Shown here: positions 1 to 7,388 of the stretch, piece after piece
How the letters are laid out: each line of letters starts with the position of its first letter
How positions within the stretch are numbered: the first letter of the stretch is position 1
DNA from: an uncultured Bacteroidota bacterium
GTDB lineage: Bacteria; Bacteroidota; Bacteroidia; Chitinophagales; Chitinophagaceae
DNA: 12,980 bases
Direction of reading: 5' to 3'
NCBI GenBank assembly: GCA_946887345.1
Contig: CAMPKR010000033.1
Location: 1-12,980, forward strand
Program-made: the position numbers and the translations under genes
Notes under the pieces: generated by a model
What the model was told of the DNA's origin: nothing
The model's input: only the letters and a program-made list of their open reading frames with translations
Databases searched by the model: none

Positions 1-3000
1 GCCTTATAGTAGGGCTTTAACTGCGGCGGAACTGTCTTGTAAAATTCCATCATCCGCTGCTGTTCATTCATTCGTTTCTGCAATTCGGCAGGCACAGGCC
101 TGCTTATATCAGCCGCTGAGCGGGACGTGCGCTTATCATCCTGCTCTTGTTCTCTCAGCGATTTTTCGGCTTCCAGCAATCGGGATAGTATTTCCTTCTG
201 ACGCAGCAAAAGCTCGTTGGTCATGCGCTTGTTTACCAGGTCGGTCTCAGTTCTATCCATCTTCTCCTGAAGCTCTTTCAGTTCTTTTGCATTACCCATG
301 CCTTTGCTATTCAGAAGGCTGTTCAACTCAGCCAGCTGCCTGCGAATAGATGCCTGCTGTTCTGCCATGCGTGCCAGTTGCTCTGCGTTTCCATACTCAC
401 CACCATTTTGCTGGCCACCTTGTTTCTGGCCGCCATCCTTTGGCTGCTGGCCCTCTTTACCATCCTTGCCATCTTTCGGCTGGCCTTGCTTGTTCTGCAT
501 TTGCTGCATGGCGTTGCCAAGCGCCTGCTGCTGGGTAATAATATCGCTGAGTTGTTGTCCTGCACCTGGTTTGGGCTTCTTACCTCCGGGACTCTTTCCC
601 GGCTTCTGGCATTGCCCTGATTCCCCGGCCTGGCCCTGAGATTGCATCTGCATCAGGTTTGACAAAACCTCATTCAGCATCAGAGCCAGGTTGTTCACGC
701 TGGTCATAGCATATTGCTGCCTGGTGGTTGCATCCTGTATTCTTCTTTCTTCAAGGCCTTTCAACGCGCCCTGCATCGAACGTTCCAGTTGTGCTGTTTC
801 CCTGTTGATGGTAGCATCCAGCTTCTCCAGCCTCATACTGAGCGCATGAAGACTATCACGTATCATTCTTGAATTGGTCCTCAGTCTCGCCTGCTCATGC
901 TGATTACCTATATAGCTCTGTGAAGCCATATTAGTTTGCGGCACTTTCTTCATCAGGTTTTCCTGGTCAAAGGACAGTCGCATAAGATTAGTAAGCACCT
1001 GGCGGGTCATCTTTATATCGATGTCGATCTTTTCCATGTCCAGGCCAGCCGCTTTCATCCTTAGTGAGTTGGCCATATCCTGCAGGTTTTGTGCTGCCTG
1101 GCTTTGCGATTGGCTCGATTTACTATTCTGTCCGCTGTTCAGTTCCTGCTCACTGCTTTGCATGTCTTGCTGTGCGTTCTCGCCGGCCTTCTCTTCATTG
1201 GATAGCGAGTGTTTTTCTTTGCCCTGCTGGTCGTTAGTTTCCTTCAGCTGCTTCATGTCTTCCTTCATCAGCTTATCCAGCTGCTTTTCCAGGTCTTTCT
1301 GCTCTTTGGCCAGGGCATCACTGCCTTTCTTGTTCTGGTCGGTCTGGCTCTTCAGGTCTAATTGCTTATCCACGAGCTTGTCAAGCTTATTGGCCATTTC
1401 CTCCATCTGCATCCGGGTTTCCAGTTGCTTCATCAAAGCTTCCAGGCGCTTCATGTCCATCTCGAAAAGCTTGTTTTCCTCCTGCATCTGCTGCATGGTC
1501 TGCATTGCCTGTTCCTTATTCAGTTTCTGCATCAGTTCCTGCAGCTTTTTCATCATTTCCTTCAGCTCATTATTCAGAAGGTTGTCCATTTGCTCCTTCA
1601 GTTCTTCCTGCTGTTCCTGAATGGCCTCACTCATTTGCTTCTGCTTGCTTTGCTGCATTTGCTCCTCAAAACGTTTCTTAATGTTCTCGAGTTGCTCCTT
1701 TAGGTCTTCCTGCTTCTGGCTCATTTCCCTGAGCGATTGCTGGTCTTCCCAATCTATTTTATCGCTCTGCAACAGTTTGCTCTGCATTTCTTTCAGCTCT
1801 TGCTGCATTTTATGCGTCTGCTGAGAACTGTTGCTCAGACCTGAGTTAATTTGCTTTGCATTTTCATTTATGGCAGAATCAAGCTGCTTATCATTGAAGG
1901 CCTGGTAGCTCATTACTTCGCTGCGTGAAGCTTTGCTCCCGTGTACGCCATCATTATCCCAGGCTTCGATGTAATAGCTTACTTTTTGCCCTTGAGACAG
2001 GTGTAACTGATCGATATCAAAATAATGCTGGAAGGTAGCCAGGGCACCACCGGCAGTCTTCAGCGGAATACTCTTTGCCAGTATAGTTTTATCCTTGTCT
2101 GAAACTGAATAGTGGAATAACACTCTGTTCAATCCATAATCATCCCCTGCTGTTCCGTTCAGCAATACCTGCTTACCCGACACTGTGTCCCTGTACTCCT
2201 GTATTTGCACCACAGGATATTCATCGGGTATTACCTGCACATGATACTTATAGCTATCAACGATAGATGATTGCCTGTTGCTCAAAATGAAGGTATAGCT
2301 GCTATCATTCATGAACTTGAACTGCGCGCCGTATAAACCTGCCACACCAAGTATAGGAGTTGTTCCGCCATCGCCAAGCCTTAGTCTCGCCTCATCGGTA
2401 TGTTCTGCAACAAAGCCCCAGCTAATGACAGTTCCCGCGGGCACTGTCATATCTCCAAGGCTTGTACGCTCTTCATCTTTTTTACCGGTATAGGCAGGAT
2501 AGTCGAGGTGTATTTTGAAAGACTTTACAACAGGCTTCTGAGCTACGTTTATCTTATATTCTTTAGAGTAGTAACCTCCTGCAAACAATCTGAAGTTGGC
2601 CGGTTCGGTCACATTCCTGAAAACGTATTGAAACTTATGTCCTTCCAATACCTGCATCGGCACCTTATCGTTGCCTAAAACTACAGACATCTCAGCGGGC
2701 AATACATCTCCCTTCACCTGTACCTCCAGTACAAAATCGGAATTGCGTATTGCCTGTAGTTTTGGATTCCTGATAATAAACTGAAACGGTGCGGGCCTTT
2801 CAAATTCTTTAGTCGGCTGTAAAAGGCGCTGAGAGGCGTCTTTAAATACATTTGGCGCAGCCACCAGTATAAACACACCCACCAAAAGCACAGGAAGTAA
2901 AAACCTGAGGTAGCGCCGGTTCTTAGTGAGGTCAACAGCGGCCGTGATCGGTATCACAGATATCTGGCTGGCTTTCTGTTCTATACTCGCGGCAATCAAC

Positions 3001-3374
3001 TCGCGGCTCGCATTTCCATCGGACTGTCTTTTCAGTTGGAGTATATTCAGCAGCTTGTCGCTGATCTCCGGGAAATGGGTACCTACTATGGTAGCAGCCG
3101 TCTCATGAGAGATGACCTTACCGAGGCGGGCCATTTTAGTGAGCGGTATAATCACCCAGGCCACAAGGGCCGAGCTACCCAGCAAAACAAAAAGAGAAAC
3201 GATTGATACCTTCAACCAAACCGGCATGTACAGGTAGTACTCCCCTACACTCACCATCAGCACATACGAAAGCAGGCATATCAGGAAGATAAGAGATCCG
3301 CGAATCACCTTGTTCGCATAGTATTTGCGGATGAACGCATCGAGTCGGGAAATAAGCCAGTCGTAGTTATTCAT
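1..3374 (-). CDS. DUF4175-family membrane-anchored coiled-coil protein, C-terminal end cut by window edge
   Basis: An uninterrupted minus-strand frame gives about 1,124 residues and is still open at base 1. The start is ATG at 3374 (MNNYDWLIS), preceded by a GAGGA-like purine run. Residues 24-45 and 54-76 are two hydrophobic helices, and a third lies at about 157-175. About 175-495 looks like beta-rich extracytoplasmic domains. About 500-725 is a Gln/Met/Lys/Glu-rich coiled coil. After another helical segment comes a Gly/Gln/Lys/Pro low-complexity linker (about 905-995) and a final helical part. This architecture matches the DUF4175 family of Bacteroidota; a related low-complexity family is TIGR02302 in alphaproteobacteria. 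The molecular function is not established; an envelope scaffold is my inference. The last visible residues (FYKTVPPQLKPYYK) suggest that only a short tail is missing. It is divergent from mutS2. Several plus-strand ORFs here are shadows of its codon bias. Confidence 0.85.
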   Translation of the reverse strand, partial: MNNYDWLISRLDAFIRKYYANKVIRGSLIFLICLLSYVLMVSVGEYYLYMPVWLKVSIVSLFVLLGSSALVAWVIIPLTKMARLGKVISHETAATIVGTHFPEISDKLLNILQLKRQSDGNASRELIAASIEQKASQISVIPITAAVDLTKNRRYLRFLLPVLLVGVFILVAAPNVFKDASQRLLQPTKEFERPAPFQFIIRNPKLQAIRNSDFVLEVQVKGDVLPAEMSVVLGNDKVPMQVLEGHKFQYVFRNVTEPANFRLFAGGYYSKEYKINVAQKPVVKSFKIHLDYPAYTGKKDEERTSLGDMTVPAGTVISWGFVAEHTDEARLRLGDGGTTPILGVAGLYGAQFKFMNDSSYTFILSNRQSSIVDSYKYHVQVIPDEYPVVQIQEYRDTVSGKQVLLNGTAGDDYGLNRVLFHYSVSDKDKTILAKSIPLKTAGGALATFQHYFDIDQLHLSQGQKVSYYIEAWDNDGVHGSKASRSEVMSYQAFNDKQLDSAINENAKQINSGLSNSSQQTHKMQQELKEMQSKLLQSDKIDWEDQQSLREMSQKQEDLKEQLENIKKRFEEQMQQSKQKQMSEAIQEQQEELKEQMDNLLNNELKEMMKKLQELMQKLNKEQAMQTMQQMQEENKLFEMDMKRLEALMKQLETRMQMEEMANKLDKLVDKQLDLKSQTDQNKKGSDALAKEQKDLEKQLDKLMKEDMKQLKETNDQQGKEKHSLSNEEKAGENAQQDMQSSEQELNSGQNSKSSQSQSQAAQNLQDMANSLRMKAAGLDMEKIDIDIKMTRQVLTNLMRLSFDQENLMKKVPQTNMASQSYIGNQHEQARLRTNSRMIRDSLHALSMRLEKLDATINRETAQLERSMQGALKGLEERRIQDATTRQQYAMTSVNNLALMLNEVLSNLMQMQSQGQAGESGQCQKPGKSPGGKKPKPGAGQQLSDIITQQQALGNAMQQMQNKQGQPKDGKDGKEGQQPKDGGQKQGGQQNGGEYGNAEQLARMAEQQASIRRQLAELNSLLNSKGMGNAKELKELQEKMDRTETDLVNKRMTNELLLRQKEILSRLLEAEKSLREQEQDDKRTSRSAADISRPVPAELQKRMNEQQRMMEFYKTVPPQLKPYYK

Positions 3375-3488
3375 AATCCTCACACCGTACGCAATATAAC
3401 GGAAAAACGCTTGCCGTAGTCTTAAGGAATAACTAATATTTGGTCATAAAAAGCAATCTCCCCAATATGCGCCATGTCACAGAAACAC

Positions 3489-3523
3489 ATTGAGCCATTC
3501 AGCTATTGAGCCATTCAGCCATT
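3489..3523. repeat. Octamer tandem repeat ATTSAGCY, about 4.4 copies, in the mutS2 promoter region
   Basis: Four consecutive 8-base units read ATTGAGCC (3489-3496), ATTCAGCT (3497-3504), ATTGAGCC (3505-3512) and ATTCAGCC (3513-3520), followed by a partial ATT. The array can also be read as two copies of a 16-base unit that differ at one position. It ends nine bases before the mutS2 -7 box and contains the TTG (3506-3508) that would serve as the -33 element. The repeat structure is read directly. Any effect on expression is inference. Confidence 0.8.
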
Positions 3524-3539
3524 AAAATAAATAACTTTG
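3506..3539 (+). promoter_or_regulatory. Probable mutS2 promoter (Bacteroidota type)
   Basis: TAACTTTG at 3532-3539 is a perfect match to the Bacteroidota -7 element TAnnTTTG. A TTG at 3506-3508 lies 23 nt upstream, at the long end of the usual spacing, so the -33 assignment is weaker than the -7. Transcription would start near 3543-3546, giving a leader of about 16-18 nt before ATG 3561. The TTG at 3537-3539, a possible start codon by ORF length, lies inside the -7 box and would not be transcribed. Confidence 0.65.
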
Positions 3540-3560
3540 CAGCCCAGACAGGAACCAGGA

Positions 3561-5672
3561 ATGATGCAATTGTACCCCGCTCACGCAGCGGAAGCTTTAG
3601 AGTTTAATAAAATATGTCTTTTACTGAAGCAAAAATGCAGGACAGACGCCGCCCGTGAACGGGTGGAAAACCTGCGTTTCCACACCAAACTGGAGTATGT
3701 AGAACAAGCTCTCCTGCAAACCGACGAATTCAAGAGCGTACTTAAAGGTTCTGATTATTTCCCTAATGACTTTACCCGAAACGTAGAAAAAGAGCTGAAA
3801 CTATTGGGAGTACGCAATGCCGTGCTAAGCGGAGAACAGCTGATCGCTTTTCAACAATTGGCAATCACCATTCGCGACATACTACTTTGGGTTAAGAGGC
3901 ACAATGAACTTTTCCCCAATATCCGCGCGCTTACCGAAAAGATCACCTATGAAAAAGAAATAGCTGTGATCGTTTCTTCCATCCTGGATGAGATGGGCAA
4001 TGTAAAAGATAATGCATCGAAGGAACTGATGCAGATACGCTCAGAGCTTTCTTCCTTCCGCCAGGAACTGAGAAAACAATTTGAGTCTGTTATCCGCAAA
4101 TTGAATAAAGCTGGATACCTGGCCGATATATCTGAAGGCTTCCTGAACGGGCGCCGTGTAGTAGCAGTACTGGCAGAACATAAACGAATAGTAAAAGGCA
4201 TCCTCCACGGCGAAAGTGAATCGCAGAAAACAGTATTCATTGAACCCGAAGAAACTATCAGTCTCAATAATGAGATATTCTCTCTGGAGCGAGCTGAAAG
4301 CAGGGAGATACACCGAATACTGGCACAGGCAACAGCTGCCCTCGCAGAGTACCATTCACAACTGGAAAGTTATTACCACCTTTGCGGACTTTTCGATTTC
4401 ATCCGAGCCAAAGCTGTACTGGCCAATGAAATGCAAGCCGAAATGCCGCGCTTAAGTGCACATCCGGGCCTTCAGTTGGTGAAAGCATACCACCCTCTCC
4501 TATTGCTGCACAACCAGCAACAGGGAAAAGCAACGGTCCCGCTCAATATCACCCTCGACCGGAACAACCGCATCCTTATCATCAGCGGCCCCAATGCAGG
4601 CGGCAAAACCGTGTCGATGAAAACCGTAGGCCTGCTGCAATTGATGACACAGGCGGGGCTGCTTATACCTGTTGATCCGCGGTCTGAAATCGGCATTTTC
4701 AAACAACTGATGATCCACATCGGCGATACACAGTCGATAGAGCATGAGCTGAGCACCTATAGCGCGCACCTGAGGGATATGCGCTATTTTATGGAGTTTG
4801 CCAATGGGAAAACGCTCTTCTTTATAGACGAACTGGGTAGCGGCTCAGACCCAAATCTTGGCGGCGCTTTTGCCGAAGCCATAGTAGAAGAACTGGCACG
4901 AAGGCATGCGCTGGGTATCATTACCACCCACTACCTGAACCTGAAAGTAATGGCCGGAAAAGTACCGGGCATCTTTAATGGCGCCATGGCTTTTGATGAA
5001 TCAAAGCTCGAACCTCTATATCAGCTTACAACCGGAAAGCCCGGAAGCTCTTATACTTTTGCTATTGCCCAGCGCAGCGGGCTATCGCCGAAGATCATAG
5101 AACGCGCGAGGGAACTTACCCAACGGGAGCATTTTAAGCTGGACAAGGTACTGCATAAGACGGAGCAGCAGTCGGTGAGACTGAATGAAAAAGAGCGTGA
5201 GCTGGATAAGCTGATAAAAGAAAACACCAGGCTAAAGGAAAACTATGAACAGCTGACCGACAAAGAACGCCTAAAACAGCACTACGCTACCCTGAAGCTC
5301 CAAAACCAGATAAAAAAAGAAGAGCTCGACTATCTCCGCGACATGGAGCGCAAGTTCAAACAGATAATCCACGACTGGAAAAAGACAGAAAACAAACATG
5401 AAGTGATACAATCGGCAGAGAATGTACTCTTTAAAAAGAAGCAGATACAAAGCAATGTGGCCGCAGCACGAAAGGCCGATAAGAACTATGAAGTAACCGG
5501 AACGGATGTGCAGATAGGCGACCTTGTAAGGAACAAGGTAAATCACCAGGTAGGAACCGTAGATGATATACGTGACAAGCGCGCCATAGTACGCATCGGC
5601 AAAATGCCTTTCAATGTGACATTGGACGAATGGGTGGTGGTGAGGAAAAGGAGTAAAAAGGAAAGATCTTAG
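3561..5672 (+). CDS. mutS2: MutS2-family ATPase lacking the C-terminal Smr domain
   Basis: This is a 703-residue MutS2-type protein. The family does not do classical mismatch repair: members are implicated in suppressing recombination and, in Bacillus subtilis, in splitting collided ribosomes. Visible parts are the MutS2 core (about 190-250, GRRVVAVLAEHKR through SQKTVFIEPEE), Walker A GPNAGGKT (343-350, K349), the IGDTQSIEHELST segment, Walker B FIDELGSGSDP (D423, E424) and switch histidine H457 in TTHY. A charged coiled coil spans about 520-640, then a KOW-like domain (VQIGDLVRNKVNHQVGTV). It stops there at KKERS. The Smr domain of typical MutS2 (about 780-800 residues in all) is absent, and the gene ends cleanly without an obvious frameshift. 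ATG 3561 (or 3564) is preferred over the in-frame TTG at 3537 because that TTG is part of the promoter. The family call is firm; the effect of the Smr loss is unknown. Confidence 0.92.
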   Translation: MMQLYPAHAAEALEFNKICLLLKQKCRTDAARERVENLRFHTKLEYVEQALLQTDEFKSVLKGSDYFPNDFTRNVEKELKLLGVRNAVLSGEQLIAFQQLAITIRDILLWVKRHNELFPNIRALTEKITYEKEIAVIVSSILDEMGNVKDNASKELMQIRSELSSFRQELRKQFESVIRKLNKAGYLADISEGFLNGRRVVAVLAEHKRIVKGILHGESESQKTVFIEPEETISLNNEIFSLERAESREIHRILAQATAALAEYHSQLESYYHLCGLFDFIRAKAVLANEMQAEMPRLSAHPGLQLVKAYHPLLLLHNQQQGKATVPLNITLDRNNRILIISGPNAGGKTVSMKTVGLLQLMTQAGLLIPVDPRSEIGIFKQLMIHIGDTQSIEHELSTYSAHLRDMRYFMEFANGKTLFFIDELGSGSDPNLGGAFAEAIVEELARRHALGIITTHYLNLKVMAGKVPGIFNGAMAFDESKLEPLYQLTTGKPGSSYTFAIAQRSGLSPKIIERARELTQREHFKLDKVLHKTEQQSVRLNEKERELDKLIKENTRLKENYEQLTDKERLKQHYATLKLQNQIKKEELDYLRDMERKFKQIIHDWKKTENKHEVIQSAENVLFKKKQIQSNVAAARKADKNYEVTGTDVQIGDLVRNKVNHQVGTVDDIRDKRAIVRIGKMPFNVTLDEWVVVRKRSKKERS

Positions 5673-6623
5673 TTACACCTGCTGCTTGTAAATAGTGTAT
5701 ATCAGATAAATGCCGGCTGTTAAGTAAAAAATAGCGAAATAGCCCAGGAATATCGTTAAACCATAGACCGACGCCCTGATCCATTTTATCTTATAGACAT
5801 TTTTTAGCGCTATTACCAGGTACACGATTATTCCAAAGAATGTCAGTCCCTGGATGAAACCCATTGCCCGGAGGAACCAATTGGTAGCATCCTCAGGTAC
5901 CTCAACAACTGACAATATCAGGACGGTGAAAGCGAAAGCATGAACATGCAATGAAAAGATAGAGTGGTCCACAAAATATGCATCCTTCCTCCTTGCAAAC
6001 AGCACCTTAAGCATCATAGCCATTATTGGGATCATAAAGAACAGAAGCTTTGGAATAGATCTTTCTGTCTTCACCATAGCATTCACGAACATCTCATTTG
6101 TTATCCTCCAGCTACCGCGGGTATCAGATGTGTCCGCCCCAGCCTCAGCTATCGCGTTATTAATTGTGGAATCCAGGCTGCTCGTCTCTGTGGCTTTCGC
6201 CTTCACGATGGAATCAGTATACCTGTATCGGGCCGCTGCATCCTTCCTGATCGAATCAACTTCAGCCGGACCATGCACAGTTACTCCGCCTCGCGAAGAA
6301 TCGGCCATAGTGAATGTCCTGGAAAGGCTATTTGTTCCGGAAAAAGAAAAGTATAAAGTGAAGTAAACTATACTCACGAATATATAAAGGGATATCGGTG
6401 GAATGTAGCGGCTACGTTTCTTCTCCCAATAGGCTGTTGTCAGCCTGCCGGGCTTTGTGACCAGGGCCTTAAGCGTCTGCCAGAACTTGGAATCATAGTG
6501 GAAATAATGAGCAACAAAATGCACTACGAGCCCGATGAAGGTCTCCTTATGTAAATGATTTTCCTGGCCACACTGCGCACAATAGTTGTGCGTGGCGGGA
6601 AAACCACAATTGGGACAGATCAT
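5673..6623 (-). CDS. DUF3667-like zinc-ribbon polytopic membrane protein
   Basis: This is a 316-residue protein from ATG 6623 (MICPNCGFPATHNYCAQCGQ). The N-terminus is a zinc ribbon with CPNC and CAQC pairs. It is followed by the family's cytosolic stretch (YFHYDSKFWQTLKALVTKPGRLTTAYW), one membrane helix (ISLYIFVSIVYFTLYFSF), a polar Ser/Thr/Ala loop of about 80 residues, and four more helices. Cysteine-ribbon and membrane architecture match DUF3667 of Bacteroidota; its function is not known to me. Upstream in-frame starts exist at ATG 6647 and TTG 6656. ATG 6623 is preferred because GGAGG (6629-6633) sits five bases before it and because the family usually begins right at the ribbon. The stop TAA directly abuts the mutS2 stop with no base between them. 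A TATGTTTT at 6664-6671 (minus) could be its -7 box, but no -33 partner was found. Confidence 0.8.
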   Translation of the reverse strand: MICPNCGFPATHNYCAQCGQENHLHKETFIGLVVHFVAHYFHYDSKFWQTLKALVTKPGRLTTAYWEKKRSRYIPPISLYIFVSIVYFTLYFSFSGTNSLSRTFTMADSSRGGVTVHGPAEVDSIRKDAAARYRYTDSIVKAKATETSSLDSTINNAIAEAGADTSDTRGSWRITNEMFVNAMVKTERSIPKLLFFMIPIMAMMLKVLFARRKDAYFVDHSIFSLHVHAFAFTVLILSVVEVPEDATNWFLRAMGFIQGLTFFGIIVYLVIALKNVYKIKWIRASVYGLTIFLGYFAIFYLTAGIYLIYTIYKQQV

Positions 6624-6628
6624 CTTTT

Positions 6629-6633
6629 CCTCC
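6629..6633 (-). promoter_or_regulatory. Shine-Dalgarno-like GGAGG deciding the DUF3667 start
   Basis: GGAGG on the minus strand lies five bases before ATG 6623. Strong Shine-Dalgarno sequences are uncommon in Bacteroidota, so this is supportive rather than decisive. It favours a protein that begins directly at the zinc ribbon over the two upstream in-frame starts. Confidence 0.45.
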
Positions 6634-6689
6634 GCATGCCGGGACATCAGGAACAAGATAGAAAAAACATATGGATATTGGCAATAGGA

Positions 6690-6710
6690 AAGCCTCCATA
6701 AAGGAGGCTT
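6690..6710. terminator. Hairpin downstream of the exported-protein gene, possible weak terminator
   Basis: AAGCCTCC (6690-6697) pairs perfectly with GGAGGCTT (6703-6710) around a 5-base loop. It lies about 20 nt past the stop of the 6732-7304 gene and upstream of the DUF3667 start. Neither strand has a good T-run after the stem, so termination would be weak. A transcript-end or attenuation hairpin between the two minus-strand genes is the simplest reading. Confidence 0.45.
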
Positions 6711-6731
6711 AAATAATGAAGTGTCTTATTA

Positions 6732-7304
6732 TTATCTCATTCCGAACATGCAACTTAGTTCATTCAGTAAATGGTTCGAGAGTTTCTCTTCTATATCAAA
6801 GTCTATATTGCCAATGTAATTACCGGCAAGCCTCATAGCCTGGAGCTTTTTGGTCTTGTAGTATAGTAGCAGGTCGCCCTGCAGCGGAAGCTCTATTTTA
6901 TAGGCAGTGCCATTGGCTATCACATTCGCCTTTATATTGTATTTCTTGTCGCCTTCAAAGATAAAATACACGTTAATTGGAGTATTTACCTGCTCTTTAA
7001 AGTCACGATCACTGCTCAGCAGGCTGCTGACAATGAGGCGAGACTCAAATTTATCTAACTGGCGGCCGGAGAGCGCATTCAGAAAACTTACCTTAAAGGT
7101 ACCCGCACTCAGGGGACTCTTGGCAGAACCTTCAGCATTCATCAATACAAGGGGATCGTAGCCAAGCACCTCTTTCTCTTCTGTAAACTTATCATACTGA
7201 AAGTGCACGTACTTAGAGCAACCCGTTGTATCAAATTTCTGCGCAAAGACTGCAGCCGGCAAAGCCAGGGCAAGGAAAAAGGCAAATACTTTTTTATTCA
7301 TCAT
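6732..7304 (-). CDS. Exported protein of unknown function
   Basis: This is a 190-residue protein with a clear signal peptide: MMNKK, a hydrophobic core FAFFLALALPAAV, then a likely cleavage after Ala21 (VFA|QK). The mature part is about 169 residues, alternating beta-like and polar, with no transmembrane helix after the signal. It holds two cysteines, one near the mature N-terminus (C29) and one near the C-terminus (SCMFGMR), which could form a disulfide. I do not recognise the family. There is no lipobox cysteine at the cleavage site, so a soluble periplasmic or secreted protein is more likely than a lipoprotein. ATG 7301 is an equally possible start, one codon later. The gene appears to have its own promoter (7326-7353), so it need not be co-transcribed with the regulator upstream. 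Confidence 0.75.
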   Translation of the reverse strand: MMNKKVFAFFLALALPAAVFAQKFDTTGCSKYVHFQYDKFTEEKEVLGYDPLVLMNAEGSAKSPLSAGTFKVSFLNALSGRQLDKFESRLIVSSLLSSDRDFKEQVNTPINVYFIFEGDKKYNIKANVIANGTAYKIELPLQGDLLLYYKTKKLQAMRLAGNYIGNIDFDIEEKLSNHLLNELSCMFGMR

Positions 7305-7314
7305 ACCTGGTATG
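7302..7314. repeat. 13-bp palindrome overlapping the start codon of the exported-protein gene
   Basis: CATACC (7302-7307) and GGTATG (7309-7314) form a perfect inverted repeat around a single base. The ATG of the gene is one end of it. With a 1-base centre it cannot fold as an RNA hairpin, so if it matters it would be as a DNA operator. The symmetry is read directly; function is unproven. Confidence 0.4.
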
Positions 7315-7325
7315 TCTGTATCGGA

Positions 7326-7353
7326 TAAAAATAAGAAATTATTATCAGGTCAA
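7326..7353 (-). promoter_or_regulatory. Candidate promoter of the exported-protein gene
   Basis: On the minus strand TTG (7353-7351) is followed after 17 nt by TATTTTTA (7333-7326). This matches the Bacteroidota TTG-N17-23-TAnnTTTG pattern except for the last base. The predicted start near 7320 gives a leader of about 16 nt. Confidence 0.45.
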
Positions 7354-7388
7354 TATCATGGTGATCTTCTGAATCATTAAATCGTAGT

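Noticed and set aside
1021..1824. Plus-strand ORFs rich in Ser, Cys, Leu and Phe (1021-1620, 1362-1703, 1621-1824)
   Set aside because: They are antisense shadows of the Gln/Glu/Lys/Met-rich coiled coil of the DUF4175 gene, with no protein-like composition or start signals.
3426..3442. AATATTTG upstream of mutS2 as a second -7 box
   Set aside because: It lacks the initial T of TAnnTTTG and lies far upstream of a perfect box, with no partner element.
7302..7314. ATACCA within the palindrome matches the half-site I recall for Bacillus GabR, a MocR protein
   Set aside because: It is only six bases, lies downstream of the regulator gene rather than at its promoter, and no second direct repeat was found at the GabR spacing.
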